The position numbers and the translations under genes are program-made. Shown piece by piece: positions 19,379-28,260 of a stretch of DNA of 64,000 bases. The stretch covers positions 140,001-204,000 of the forward strand of contig JASFYN010000002.1 of the NCBI GenBank assembly GCA_030055615.1, written 5' to 3'. The notes under the pieces are model-generated. The model made no database searches and had not been told where the DNA came from. It was given only the letters and a program-made list of their open reading frames with translations. Within the stretch, counting starts at the first letter, position 1. Each line of letters begins with the position of its first letter. The stretch comes from Methanothermobacter sp. Lineage in GTDB: Archaea; Methanobacteriota; Methanobacteria; Methanobacteriales; DSM-23052.

Positions 19379-19780
19379 ATGGTGTTTATGTTGGAGGATG
19401 AGAAAATATTTAAGATTGTCATTTTAATTGCATTAGTGGGTCTCATAGGGATGATAGTATCAGCAGGTAGTATCATGCCCAGAGAAGTTAAAATAAAAGA
19501 AATAAATAAGGGCATGATCGACGAAAAAGTCACAGTAACAGGTTTTGTGGAGGAAATAAAAAATTCAAAGACTGGTAAAGCATCATTTATCACATTAAAT
19601 GATGGTACTGGAAGAATAACAGTTGTAGTATTTGAATCTGTGAAAAATGAGGTTGAAAGATCCGACCTGAATATAGAAACGTTCAAATACAGAAAAATAA
19701 AAATCACAGGTAAAATAACAGAATACAAGGGTTCAATGGAAATCATACTTGAAGAGCCCCAAAACCTAAAAATATTATGA
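19379..19780 (+). CDS. Membrane-anchored OB-fold protein
   Basis: A 133-residue protein with one N-terminal transmembrane helix (about residues 11-31) and a C-terminal OB-fold nucleic-acid-binding-like domain (KVTVTGFVEEIKNSKTGKASFITLNDGTGRITVVVF, split here as the beta strands run from residue 50 to 90). The OB part resembles tRNA-anticodon/RPA-type domains; its fusion to a membrane anchor is seen in other archaea but the role is unknown. ATG 19379 may instead be 19388. A TATA-like sequence lies in the upstream 60 bp. Confidence 0.72.
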   Translation: MVFMLEDEKIFKIVILIALVGLIGMIVSAGSIMPREVKIKEINKGMIDEKVTVTGFVEEIKNSKTGKASFITLNDGTGRITVVVFESVKNEVERSDLNIETFKYRKIKITGKITEYKGSMEIILEEPQNLKIL

Positions 19781-19815
19781 AAATAAGATAACCGGACTAT
19801 TTTGGGGGTGAAACC

Positions 19816-21210
19816 TTGGATTATTTGAAAAAATCGAAGTTTAACAAGCTCATAATATTCATACCAGCTGTCTTCGCATTCACACTAGCGCTAATACCCA
19901 CAATAAAATATAATTGGCCATTAAGCTGGGATATCTACTATCATATACATAATATGAAACTTTACAGTGAAGGCATAGTTTTCTGGGATAATTTAACTGC
20001 AGCCCCTTATGGAAGGCCGATATTTTATCCCCCACTTTTCCATCTATCTCTATTATCCATTGTGAAAATTTTGAATATCAGCCCATTTTTAGCCGCGAGA
20101 TTAATACAACCATTTTTGGCATTATTTGGGGTTTTTTCATTTTCTTATGTTTCAAGAAAACTTTATGGGAATACTATAGGATTCCTCACAGGTATGTTTA
20201 TAATCTTAAGCCCCCTATTCCAGAGGATGATGCTCCCAATCCCAGAAGCCATGGCAATTATATTTTTACCTATTCTCGCCTATTTTTATTATCTTTCAAT
20301 TGAAAAAGGTGACAAGAGATATGCACTAGTAGCTGGTTTCATATGGGGTCTAATTCTCCTTACCCATCTACTATCAGCTATAATCATATTATCTGTGATA
20401 ACACTCACAACTATCATCCTGAAAATCAAAGGTGAAAAAAATCTCAAAGAGTACTGGATAATTATAATAGTAGGTTTAATCACAAGTAGTCTCTGGTTCA
20501 TCCCCATTCTCATGAAATATGGTTTTGTATTCAAATCACCACCAACCCAAAAATTACCATTTGGAGACTACATAAAATTTATAGGCCCAATTCCATTCTT
20601 CTTAGCATTGATAGGGCTCATTAACATCATAGGGGATTGGGAAAAAAAGGACATGATGATATTCTCTTGGTTTATCAGCGTGACATTCATAAGTGTAATT
20701 TATATCTTTGGCGTTAATGTAATTACAGAGAGAATAATCTACTTCAATTTGTTCCCAGTAGCAGTACTAGCGAGTTTAGCCACAAAAGCCTTAAATTTTG
20801 AAAAAAGGAAATACGCTCTCTTCTTGTTGATAATAGTGGTTTTATCATTGTATAATGGATATGTAACTGCCAATTCCACAAAACCTTCAATCTCTGCTAC
20901 CGCAATTGAAGTTGCAGAATGGTTCAAGTATCACGGAGATCATGAGAGAGTTGTTGTAGCTGCAGATTATCATCTGGAGCCCATAATAGTATCTATTTCA
21001 GATCAGCCAGTAGCCGGTGGAGGCTATGCACCAGGTACTGTTAAATCTATCAATAGGAATAAATACATAAATGGAAAATTCACAAAGGAAGAAATGATAC
21101 GAGAAAAAATAGGCTATATAATCCTTAAAACTAATATGACTCCACCCCCATACTCAAGACTAGTATACATGAATAATGATTTCAAAATCTACGAAAGGTC
21201 GATAACATGA
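19816..21210 (+). CDS. Multi-spanning membrane protein, GT-C-like glycosyltransferase candidate
   Basis: A 464-residue protein with about ten transmembrane helices and a short soluble C-terminal domain (from about residue 375). The first extracytoplasmic loop carries an acidic motif (SWDIYYHIHNM) like the D/E-containing loop of GT-C lipid-linked-sugar transferases, and LTHLLSA follows at residue about 185. It likely transfers a sugar from a polyprenyl phosphate for surface glycans, but the acceptor is unknown. It starts at TTG 19816 with a GGGGGTGA SD five bases upstream. The 3' end overlaps the phosphohexomutase gene (ATGA), linking it to sugar-nucleotide supply. Confidence 0.7.
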   Translation: MDYLKKSKFNKLIIFIPAVFAFTLALIPTIKYNWPLSWDIYYHIHNMKLYSEGIVFWDNLTAAPYGRPIFYPPLFHLSLLSIVKILNISPFLAARLIQPFLALFGVFSFSYVSRKLYGNTIGFLTGMFIILSPLFQRMMLPIPEAMAIIFLPILAYFYYLSIEKGDKRYALVAGFIWGLILLTHLLSAIIILSVITLTTIILKIKGEKNLKEYWIIIIVGLITSSLWFIPILMKYGFVFKSPPTQKLPFGDYIKFIGPIPFFLALIGLINIIGDWEKKDMMIFSWFISVTFISVIYIFGVNVITERIIYFNLFPVAVLASLATKALNFEKRKYALFLLIIVVLSLYNGYVTANSTKPSISATAIEVAEWFKYHGDHERVVVAADYHLEPIIVSISDQPVAGGGYAPGTVKSINRNKYINGKFTKEEMIREKIGYIILKTNMTPPPYSRLVYMNNDFKIYERSIT

Positions 21211-22574
21211 AAAAACTATTCGGTACTTTTGGTGTTAGAAGGATTGCAAACAAACAATTAACACCAGAATTTGCCTCAAGATTATCAGCAGCATTCGGCT
21301 CTCTCATAAATGGAAAAGTTGCCGTGGGTGGTGATACCAGGACCTCTACCGCCATGATAAAACATGCCGTTATAGCAGGCCTACTATCTAGCGGATGTGA
21401 TGTTGTAGATCTTGGGATACTCCCAACCCCTACTGTACAATATGCTGTTAGAAGATACTATGATGCAGGGGTTATCATCACAGCATCCCATAACCCCCCA
21501 GAATACAATGGGATAAAATTCGTCGATGAACACGGTATAGGAATCAGAGAAGAATTAGAAGAAAAAATAGAGAAAATCTTCTTCGAAGAAAAGGCTGAAA
21601 GAGTCCCATGGGATAGTATAGGTTCCACAACCAAAAATAGGAGGATTATCAAGGAATACATAGATGAAGTTATAAAGAGAGTCGATGCCGATATTATAAG
21701 GGAAGCTAATTTTACTGTTGTAGTTGACTGCGGATCAGGGGCTGCCTCATATACAACACCATACCTTCTAAGAGAGCTCGGATGCGAAGTCTTATCATTA
21801 AATTGTCAACCAGACGGCTTTTTCCCAGGCCGAAACCCCGAACCAACCCCAGAAAACCTGAAAGATCTTATGGATGCTGTTAAAGCCAGTGGGGCCGACC
21901 TTGGCATAGCCCATGATGGCGACGCTGACAGAACTATCTGTATAGATGAAAAGGGAGATTTCATCTTCGGCGATAAAACCTTCGCATTAGTAGAGAAGAA
22001 AATGTTAAAAGAAAACAAAGGAGGCCTGATTGTAACTACAGTAGCGACCACTTCAGCTATATATGATATTGCAAGAGAAAACAATGGAAAGGTTATAACA
22101 ACCCCAGTAGGCGATCTAATCGTGGCAAGAACCCTCAAAGAAAAAAAAGGAATCTTCGGCGGCGAAGAAAATGGTGGTCTAATATTCCCAGATTTTGTAT
22201 ATGGCAGGGACGGGGCCCTCTCAGCCGCCAAGATACTTGAGATCATGGCCGAAGAAGGCAAACCAATCTCTAAGCTAGTGGCCGAACTACCAAGATATTA
22301 TTCCGAAAAGATGAAAATAGAATGTCCAGATAAACTTAAACCCAAGGTAATGGCCGCCGTCCAGGAAAAGGTTGAAAGAGACCCTAAAATCGACAGGATA
22401 GACACCACAGATGGCGTTAAAATATTTAAAGAAGATGGGTGGGTGATCATAAGACCATCAGGCACAGAGCCCATATTCAGATGCTTCGCGGAAGCCAAAA
22501 GCCAAGAAAAAGCCACCCAAATGGCCAAATGGGGTATCAGTATCGTTAAAAGGTCAATCAATGAGATAGGCTAG
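21207..22574 (+). CDS. glmM: Phosphoglucosamine mutase / phosphohexomutase (copy 1)
   Basis: Interconverts hexose 6- and 1-phosphates; in archaea such proteins are usually phosphoglucosamine mutases feeding UDP-GlcNAc, or phosphomannomutases. The 455-residue protein has the phospho-Ser loop (TASHNPPEYNG, residue about 91), the metal-binding DGDADR loop, the sugar-binding GGEENGG loop (the bacterial enzymes have GEESGH-like) and the phosphate-binding RPSGTEP near the C-terminus. It is translationally coupled to the GT-C-like gene. A 152-bp tract (21780-21931) is almost identical to the paralogue at 33.2 kb. Confidence 0.9.
   Translation: MKKLFGTFGVRRIANKQLTPEFASRLSAAFGSLINGKVAVGGDTRTSTAMIKHAVIAGLLSSGCDVVDLGILPTPTVQYAVRRYYDAGVIITASHNPPEYNGIKFVDEHGIGIREELEEKIEKIFFEEKAERVPWDSIGSTTKNRRIIKEYIDEVIKRVDADIIREANFTVVVDCGSGAASYTTPYLLRELGCEVLSLNCQPDGFFPGRNPEPTPENLKDLMDAVKASGADLGIAHDGDADRTICIDEKGDFIFGDKTFALVEKKMLKENKGGLIVTTVATTSAIYDIARENNGKVITTPVGDLIVARTLKEKKGIFGGEENGGLIFPDFVYGRDGALSAAKILEIMAEEGKPISKLVAELPRYYSEKMKIECPDKLKPKVMAAVQEKVERDPKIDRIDTTDGVKIFKEDGWVIIRPSGTEPIFRCFAEAKSQEKATQMAKWGISIVKRSINEIG
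21780..21931 (+). repeat. Near-identical tract shared with the second phosphohexomutase gene
   Basis: The first 89 bp (21780-21868) are identical to 33212-33300, and after a short variable patch the match resumes to 21931 with one further mismatch. It codes for GCEVLSLNCQPDGFF... through the DGDADR loop. Confidence 0.92.
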
Positions 22575-22903
22575 AAATCCAAGAATTGAACCTAATGAAA
22601 TAATAATCCCACTAGTAAAATTTTCTGCTGGTTTGAAAAATGGATTTCAAAATATATCCTTATTGGCTCATATTTTACCGATTTTAATTGGAATATTCTA
22701 TTTTTCCATAAAGAAGCCCAAAGCATTACAAAATCCCAAGAAATCATTAGATAATATCCACAAAATGGGGGCTCAGAATATTGCAGCTGATTACGATGGC
22801 AACGAATCCTGCAAAATTTGCGAATACCACAAGTGGCACGCCCTCAATAATGGAGTATTCCAGTAGTTGTAAAAGGGGAAAGGACAAAATCCACAAGAAC
22901 CAT
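22575..22903 (-). pseudogene. Decayed membrane-protein gene, possibly DUF422 (carotenoid biosynthesis/CruF-like)
   Basis: No intact gene covers the 22575-22975 gap. On the minus strand, hydrophobic fragments follow one another in different frames: MVLVDFVLSPFTTTGILHY from 22903, then after a frame change IEGVPLVVFANFAGFVAIV from 22848, then GFCNALGFF, then FTSGIIISLGSILGFLAYL near the glmM stop. The order and the pair 'VLLD-VLDP' and 'YGVPLxNFxGW' recall the DUF422 membrane family, but the match is from memory. Stops and frame changes argue against function. Plus-strand ORFs here (22633, 22781) show no family features. Confidence 0.4.
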
Positions 22904-22956
22904 CATAGCCTACATTTGAATAGATGGGAAAACAAGCACAATATTAAGCATAAAAC

Positions 22957-22972
22957 CCAAAAAAATAAAAAT
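22957..22972 (-). terminator. Oligo-T terminator after the class V aminotransferase gene
   Basis: Just past the stop codon at 22976 the minus strand reads two T-runs (TTTTTATTTTTTT), a typical archaeal oligo-T terminator. Confidence 0.5.
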
Positions 22973-22975
22973 TTT

Positions 22976-24130
22976 TTATAATTTTTGGGGTAGGTAGGTG
23001 TCTGCTATTGCAGCTACGCCTTCACCCATCTCCACGTCGAATCCAAGTTCTCTTAGGGTCATTTCAAGTGCTGAGAATGTTGTTATAAGTTCCCTGTGTG
23101 TTATGTTACCCATATGTCCTATCCTGAATATTTTACCCTTCAAATGATCTTGTCCACCTGCAAGTTCCACGTGATACTTGTTCCTCATGGTACCCCGCAG
23201 TTCAGCGTCTGTCACACCCTCTGGTAATTTAACTGCTGTAACAGTTGTGGATGAAACCTCCTCATCAGGGAACAATTCAAGGCCCAAGGCCTTTATAGCA
23301 TTCCTAGTGGCCTCAGCAGCTAATTCATGCCTTTTAATCCTATTTTTAAGTCCTTCTTCCTCCACGACTTTCAATGCCTCATGTAAAGCGTATACTAATG
23401 AGACTGCTGGTGTGTAAGGAGTCTCTGGAGGTTCCATGCTGCTGGTCTTCCTATACTTCTTAAGGTCTAAATAATAGCATCTTGAATTTGTATTATCAAC
23501 AACATTCCATGCCTCATCACTCAATGTTATCGCAGCTAAACCTGGAGGTGCTGCGAGGCATTTCTGCGAACCAGTAACACAAATATCTATATTGTATCCA
23601 TCAACATCTACTTCAGCCCCTCCTAGTGAGGAGACGGTATCAACAATATAAAGTGCATCATAATCAGCTAGGATCTTACCTATCTCCTTTATGGGATTGG
23701 CAACCCCAGTAGAAGTTTCATTGTGCACCACAGTAACTGCTTTTATATTCTCATCTTCTTCAAGGGCTTCTTTAATATCATCAGGATTCGCTGCTTTCCC
23801 CCATTCGACCTCGATCCTCTTTGATTCACCCCCGAATGCCTCGACAATATTACTGAATCTTTCTCCGAATTTTCCACCGACTACGTTAAGTATCTTGTCA
23901 CCGGGTTCCAGTATATTAACTATTGCTGCTTCCATGGCCGCAGTACCAGAACCTGTGAGTATATAGGACTTATTATTGGTCTGGAATATCTCAGAGATCA
24001 TTTCACTTGTTTCTGTTAATAATTTGCCGAATACGGCGCTTCTATGGTTCACTATATTCTCTGACATGGCCTTTAATACCCTGGGGGTGACCCTAGTTGG
24101 ACCTGGGATCATCAATAATGTTTCATCCAT
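22976..24130 (-). CDS. Class V aminotransferase (serine-pyruvate / alanine-glyoxylate type)
   Basis: A 384-residue PLP enzyme. It has the family's N-terminal IPGPTRVTPRVL, the GSGTAAMEA cofactor-phosphate segment, Asp in IVDTVSSLGG and the Schiff-base Lys in VTGSQKCLAAPPG (near residue 190). Archaeal relatives are annotated as alanine-glyoxylate or aspartate aminotransferases; the exact substrate cannot be read from sequence. The upstream region has an SD (GGGAGGAG) and a TATA-like sequence on the minus strand. Confidence 0.9.
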   Translation of the reverse strand: MDETLLMIPGPTRVTPRVLKAMSENIVNHRSAVFGKLLTETSEMISEIFQTNNKSYILTGSGTAAMEAAIVNILEPGDKILNVVGGKFGERFSNIVEAFGGESKRIEVEWGKAANPDDIKEALEEDENIKAVTVVHNETSTGVANPIKEIGKILADYDALYIVDTVSSLGGAEVDVDGYNIDICVTGSQKCLAAPPGLAAITLSDEAWNVVDNTNSRCYYLDLKKYRKTSSMEPPETPYTPAVSLVYALHEALKVVEEEGLKNRIKRHELAAEATRNAIKALGLELFPDEEVSSTTVTAVKLPEGVTDAELRGTMRNKYHVELAGGQDHLKGKIFRIGHMGNITHRELITTFSALEMTLRELGFDVEMGEGVAAIADTYLPQKL

Positions 24131-24160
24131 GAAAAACTCCTCCCAATCTCTATTACTTTC

Positions 24161-24171
24161 ATATTAATAAA
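24161..24171 (-). promoter_or_regulatory. TATA box for the class V aminotransferase gene
   Basis: The minus strand reads TTTATTAATAT about 35 bp upstream of the ATG at 24130, with the SD GGGAGGAG at 24137-24144 between them. Confidence 0.5.
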
Positions 24172-24186
24172 GAGGATGTTAAAAAG

Positions 24187-24196
24187 ATTTATACTT
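24187..24196 (+). promoter_or_regulatory. TATA box for the mptE-cdc6 transcript
   Basis: TTTATACTTA lies about 55 bp upstream of the chosen mptE start at 24249 in the divergent gap with the aminotransferase gene. Confidence 0.4.
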
Positions 24197-24248
24197 ATCC
24201 AAAGACTATCACCTAATAAAAAATTTGGTCTTTTTGAATGTGGTTATA

Positions 24249-24980
24249 ATGGATCTTAAAACGTGGATAGGCTGGTATGAGAAAATCATAGAAGATTTCA
24301 AATTCGACCCCGTTGCTGATATGGAGGCTGCTGAATATCTTAATGATTTCCTCCAAAAGCATAGGAATATAAAAGTTGATATGGATGATCTGCCACATAA
24401 TGATAAGTTCATAGTTTTCGGGGCTGGACCATCCATTAAAAAACATTTGAAGCTCTTAAAGGAGGATTTTGACCTTGGGGTTTTCACTGTGATAGCTGCT
24501 GATGGGGCTACAACCGCCCTCCTAGAAGAATCCATACTACCTGATATCATTGTAACAGACCTTGACGGTAAAATCAATGATATAATCAGGGCGAATAAGG
24601 CGGGTTCTTTCGTAGTGGTACATGCACATGGTAATAACCTAGAGAGGCTAAAATCTTATCTTCCAAAGCTTAGGAACATTTTCGGAACGACCCAGACATC
24701 CCCGATAGGGGATTTACACAATTTTGGGGGTTTCACTGATGGTGATAGGGCTGTTTTCCTCGCGGTTGAATTAGGCGCTAAACTTATAATCTTGGCTGGT
24801 ATGGATTTTGGTGATATCATCACAAAATATTCAAGGCCCCAGATAAGTGAAAAGACAGAAAAAGCAGATAAGATTAAAAGGTTGAAACTGGAATATGCCA
24901 AGAAGCTTATAAATTGGATAATGGAAAACGAGGATGTTAAAATCTATAATCTCGTAGAAGTTAAATCATTGAAAGATTAA
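24249..24980 (+). CDS. mptE: 6-hydroxymethyl-7,8-dihydropterin pyrophosphokinase, MptE type
   Basis: Activates 6-hydroxymethyl-dihydropterin for the pterin half of tetrahydromethanopterin, the methanogen C1 carrier. The 243-residue protein is of the DUF115/MJ1634 type, unrelated to bacterial FolK. Motifs: FGAGPSIKKHL, ADGATTALLE, VTDLDG, HAHGNN and GGFTDGDRAV. I start at ATG 24249 (MDLKTWIGW) rather than TTG 24225. It is 6 bp upstream of cdc6-2 and probably co-transcribed with it. Confidence 0.9.
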   Translation: MDLKTWIGWYEKIIEDFKFDPVADMEAAEYLNDFLQKHRNIKVDMDDLPHNDKFIVFGAGPSIKKHLKLLKEDFDLGVFTVIAADGATTALLEESILPDIIVTDLDGKINDIIRANKAGSFVVVHAHGNNLERLKSYLPKLRNIFGTTQTSPIGDLHNFGGFTDGDRAVFLAVELGAKLIILAGMDFGDIITKYSRPQISEKTEKADKIKRLKLEYAKKLINWIMENEDVKIYNLVEVKSLKD

Positions 24981-24986
24981 TATACT

Positions 24987-26117
24987 TTGAAGGATAATTA
25001 TCATATCATGGGAATAGATGATATCCTCTTACATGATGAGACAATATTCAGGAACTTACAAGCCTTTGACCCTGATTATATCCCTGAAAATTTTAAGTAC
25101 AGGGATTCGCAGATGGAAGCTCTTGCAGTTTGCATAAGACCTGCCTTAATGAATGGGAGGCCCATTAATGCTGTTGTACTAGGAGCTTGTGCAACTGGTA
25201 AAACCACAGCCATAAAGAAACTCTTTGAAATGGTTGAAGCTAGCTCGGAGAAAGTTATATGCTCCTATATTAACTGTCAATTGCATACTACACGTTTCGG
25301 CATATTTTCACAGATATACTATAAGATCTTCGGATATTATCCTCCAGAGACTGGGGTTCCATTTTCTAGGATATACCATGATATAATGCATAAACTTTCA
25401 ACAGAGGATAAGGCCCTTATAGTAGCATTAGATGATGTTAACCATCTATTCCATGACAAGAAGGCTAATAGGATATTCTATGATATTCTAAGGGCATATG
25501 AGACTTTTGATAATGTTAGAACGGGTATATTCGCTGTATTATCGGATATTGAGTTTAGATATGCTCTTGATAAAAATGTTAACTCAGTGTTCATCCCCCA
25601 GGAGATAATATTCCAACCCTATAGTTACGACGAAATACATGACATATTAAAGGACAGGGCCAGGATAGGATTTTATGATGGTGTAATTTCTGATGAAATA
25701 ATAGAGGAGATAACAAATTTAACATTTGAAACTGGAGACCTAAGATATGGTATAAACCTTCTAAGGGTCTGTGGGAACCTCGCCGAGGCCGAAGCCTCCC
25801 CCAAGATAAAAAAAGCACACCTTGAAAAGGCCATAAAAGACACAATATCCACAAGTTTTAAAGACACAATAAAAAATCTTTCAAAAAATGAAAGAGAACT
25901 CCTAAAGATTATTATAGCTGCTGGAAGTGAAAATTTAACAGCAGGCCAAGCCTATAAGGAGTTTAAAAGGAGAACAGGGTTAAGTTATTCAACATTTAAT
26001 AGGATACTGGAAAAACTTGAATTTTTAAGACTTATTGACACTCCATTCACGGGTAAAGGTAAGCGTGGTAATGCGCGTCTTATAATCCCAAGATTTAAAA
26101 AGGAATTAGATAGATGA
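24987..26117 (+). CDS. cdc6: Orc1/Cdc6-type replication initiator, Cdc6-2 type
   Basis: Origin-binding AAA+ ATPase that helps load MCM. Domain I has Walker A (GACATGKTT, near residue 67) and Walker B (LIVALDDVNHL), in which the usual DE pair reads DD. Domain III is a winged helix (GLSYSTFNRILEKLEFLRLI). The divergence from the canonical Walker B and its separation from any visible origin suggest the second paralogue (Cdc6-2) of this order. The frame opens at TTG 24987 without a clear SD; ATG 25008 is the alternative start. No origin-box repeats were seen in the flanking gaps. Confidence 0.88.
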   Translation: MKDNYHIMGIDDILLHDETIFRNLQAFDPDYIPENFKYRDSQMEALAVCIRPALMNGRPINAVVLGACATGKTTAIKKLFEMVEASSEKVICSYINCQLHTTRFGIFSQIYYKIFGYYPPETGVPFSRIYHDIMHKLSTEDKALIVALDDVNHLFHDKKANRIFYDILRAYETFDNVRTGIFAVLSDIEFRYALDKNVNSVFIPQEIIFQPYSYDEIHDILKDRARIGFYDGVISDEIIEEITNLTFETGDLRYGINLLRVCGNLAEAEASPKIKKAHLEKAIKDTISTSFKDTIKNLSKNERELLKIIIAAGSENLTAGQAYKEFKRRTGLSYSTFNRILEKLEFLRLIDTPFTGKGKRGNARLIIPRFKKELDR

Positions 26118-26271
26118 AGAATAGGCTTACTGGATAATTAGAATTTGGCGTGCTCGCGAAAAAATATACGCCCCCTATTACAAGTAAAAGGACAATGAAT
26201 ATTATGATACAAGCTTCAATGTTAAGGTCTGTGAAACTCCCTTTTTTCTTTGACCTATCCAACCGATACAT
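26095..26271 (-). CDS. 58-residue single-span membrane protein
   Basis: A small gene on the minus strand, converging with cdc6-2 and overlapping its last 23 bp. The protein has a basic N-terminus (RLDRSKKKG), one strong transmembrane helix (about residues 21-38, with IIIFIVLLLVIGG) and a short hydrophobic tail. The start ATG at 26271 is preceded at 6 nt by AGGTGAT, a near-perfect archaeal SD, which is the main reason to call it real. I do not recognise the family. Confidence 0.6.
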   Translation of the reverse strand: MYRLDRSKKKGSFTDLNIEACIIIFIVLLLVIGGVYFFASTPNSNYPVSLFFIYLIPF

Positions 26272-26359
26272 CTTTCATCACCTATGTTATTGTCAAATTC
26301 TGGGAGGATATAATAAAAGAGGAAGAGCATATGAAAACTAATAACAGGTTGGAGAGAAC

Positions 26360-26785
26360 ATGAAGAAAAAATTCGAATACTTTGAAGTAACAGCAGACGC
26401 CGGCTATTGGGCATACGGGTCAACAATAGAAGAGGCCTTCGAAAACGCAGCCCTCGCAATGTTCGAATTAATGACAGACACAAAAAAAGTCCAACCAAAA
26501 AAAGAAAAAAGGATAGAATTAGAAGCCGAAGATGAAATATCACTTCTACATGATTGGCTCGACGAACTCCTATTCCTAAAGGATACAGAATTCCTATTCT
26601 TCTCAAAATTCAAAGTTAATATACAAAAAAATAGAGTATATAGACTAGAAGGAAAAGCCCTAGGTGACAATATAGATCCCAATATACATGAAATCCGCGA
26701 TGAAGTAAAAGCAGTCACCTACCATCTTATGGATGTGCGAGAAGAAAAAGGCCAATATAAAGTTAGAGTGATAGTAGACCTATAA
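26360..26785 (+). CDS. Archease
   Basis: A 141-residue protein chaperone that activates the RtcB tRNA ligase by promoting its guanylylation. The family signature is visible: [16 protein letters not shown] at the start with the metal-binding Asp, WLDELLFL in the middle and VIVDL at the C-terminus. Its SD (GGAGAGA) precedes the ATG by about 5 nt, and it directly precedes rtcB, its known partner. Confidence 0.95.
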   Translation: MKKKFEYFEVTADAGYWAYGSTIEEAFENAALAMFELMTDTKKVQPKKEKRIELEAEDEISLLHDWLDELLFLKDTEFLFFSKFKVNIQKNRVYRLEGKALGDNIDPNIHEIRDEVKAVTYHLMDVREEKGQYKVRVIVDL

Positions 26786-26811
26786 AAGAACCCTACTTGG
26801 GGTGGATTATA

Positions 26812-28260
26812 ATGAATGTGAAAGATATCTTGATAAAAGTTAGAGAATCAGTATGGGAAGTCCCCACAGATTATAAAGAGTGCATGCGCGTCCCAGGGCG
26901 AATATTCCTAGACGAAGAAGCCTTAAAAGATTTGGAGAAAGGAGCCGTTGACCAAGTGGCGAATGTAGCATGCCTACCCGGCATACAAAAATTCTCAATC
27001 GGCCTTCCAGACATACATTTCGGCTATGGATTCAGTATAGGTGGTGTTGCAGCATTCGACGCCAGCAACGGTATCATAAGCCCAGGTGGCGTGGGATTCG
27101 ATATAAACTGCGGAGTCAGACTATTAAAGACAAACCTAGATCATGAAGAAGTCAAACCAAAAATAAAAGAACTCATAGACACACTATTCAGGAACGTGCC
27201 ATCAGGCGTTGGAAGCAAAGGCAAAATACGACTAAAAGAGGGTCAAATCGATGAAGTGCTAGAAAACGGTGCAGAATGGGCTGTCGAAAACGGATACGGT
27301 TGGGAAGAAGACCTAGAATACCTCGAAGAAAATGGTAAAATGGAAGAAGCCAACGCAACAAAAGTAAGCGAAAAAGCAAAAAAGAGGGGAATACCACAAC
27401 TAGGATCATTAGGCTCAGGCAACCACTTCCTAGAAGTCCAGAGAATAGATAGAATATTCGATGAAAAAGCAGCGAAGGCCTACGGCTTAGAAACCGGGAA
27501 AGTAACAGTACTAATCCACACAGGATCCAGGGGATGCGGCCACCAAATCTGCTCAGACTACCTAAAAATCATGGACAAAGCCTACAAAAAATACAACATC
27601 AAAATACCAGACCGACAGTTAGCCTGCGCCCCAGTAGACTCAGAAGAAGCGAAAGAATACTTCCAAGCAATGGCAGCAGCAGCAAACTACGCATGGGCCA
27701 ACCGACAAATGATAGTACACTGGGTGAGAGAATCCTTCGAACAAGTATTCAACAAAAGCGCAGAAGACATGGAAATGGAAATATTATATGACGTGGCCCA
27801 CAACATAGCCAAAAAAGAAACCCACCCAATAAAAGGCTTGAAAAGGGAAGTTTACGTTCACAGAAAAGGAGCTACAAGAGCCTTCGGCCCAGGGAGAAAA
27901 GAAATACCCTCCAAGTATAGGAAGATAGGCCAACCAGTCATAATACCAGGTACAATGGGAACATCATCCTATGTACTCCACGGGACAGAAACTGCAATGA
28001 AAGAAACATTCGGATCCACCGCCCATGGAGCAGGGCGTAAAATGAGCAGAGCAGGCGCGAAAAGAACATACCGTGGCGAACAAGTCCAAAGGAACCTATC
28101 AAGGATGGGAATATACGTCAGGGCCACTTCAATGCCAGTAATCGCGGAAGAAGCGCCAGGAGCCTACAAAGACGTGGACATAGTCGTTAACACATCCCAC
28201 AAAACAGGAATATCACGACTAGTCGCAAAAATGATACCATTAGGCGTCGCCAAAGGGTGA
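26812..28260 (+). CDS. rtcB: tRNA-splicing ligase RtcB
   Basis: GTP- and Mn-dependent ligase that joins tRNA exon halves through a 2',3'-cyclic phosphate. The 482-residue protein has the metal-binding Cys in [10 protein letters not shown], the [13 protein letters not shown] motif with metal-binding His, [10 protein letters not shown] and the guanylylated His in the C-terminal [12 protein letters not shown]. No intein is present. ATG 26812 is preferred over TTG 26797 because GGGGTGGAT lies at the right distance. It forms a unit with archease; the MTI phosphorylase gene overlaps its stop. Confidence 0.96.
   Translation: MNVKDILIKVRESVWEVPTDYKECMRVPGRIFLDEEALKDLEKGAVDQVANVACLPGIQKFSIGLPDIHFGYGFSIGGVAAFDASNGIISPGGVGFDINCGVRLLKTNLDHEEVKPKIKELIDTLFRNVPSGVGSKGKIRLKEGQIDEVLENGAEWAVENGYGWEEDLEYLEENGKMEEANATKVSEKAKKRGIPQLGSLGSGNHFLEVQRIDRIFDEKAAKAYGLETGKVTVLIHTGSRGCGHQICSDYLKIMDKAYKKYNIKIPDRQLACAPVDSEEAKEYFQAMAAAANYAWANRQMIVHWVRESFEQVFNKSAEDMEMEILYDVAHNIAKKETHPIKGLKREVYVHRKGATRAFGPGRKEIPSKYRKIGQPVIIPGTMGTSSYVLHGTETAMKETFGSTAHGAGRKMSRAGAKRTYRGEQVQRNLSRMGIYVRATSMPVIAEEAPGAYKDVDIVVNTSHKTGISRLVAKMIPLGVAKG

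Noticed and set aside
22633-22981. Two plus-strand ORFs after glmM
   Set aside because: They have no SD or recognisable domain and lie opposite ordered hydrophobic fragments of a decayed minus-strand gene.
26118-26359. Replication origin next to cdc6-2
   Set aside because: No repeated origin-box-like sequence or AT-rich unwinding element was seen; the gap mostly holds a small membrane protein gene.
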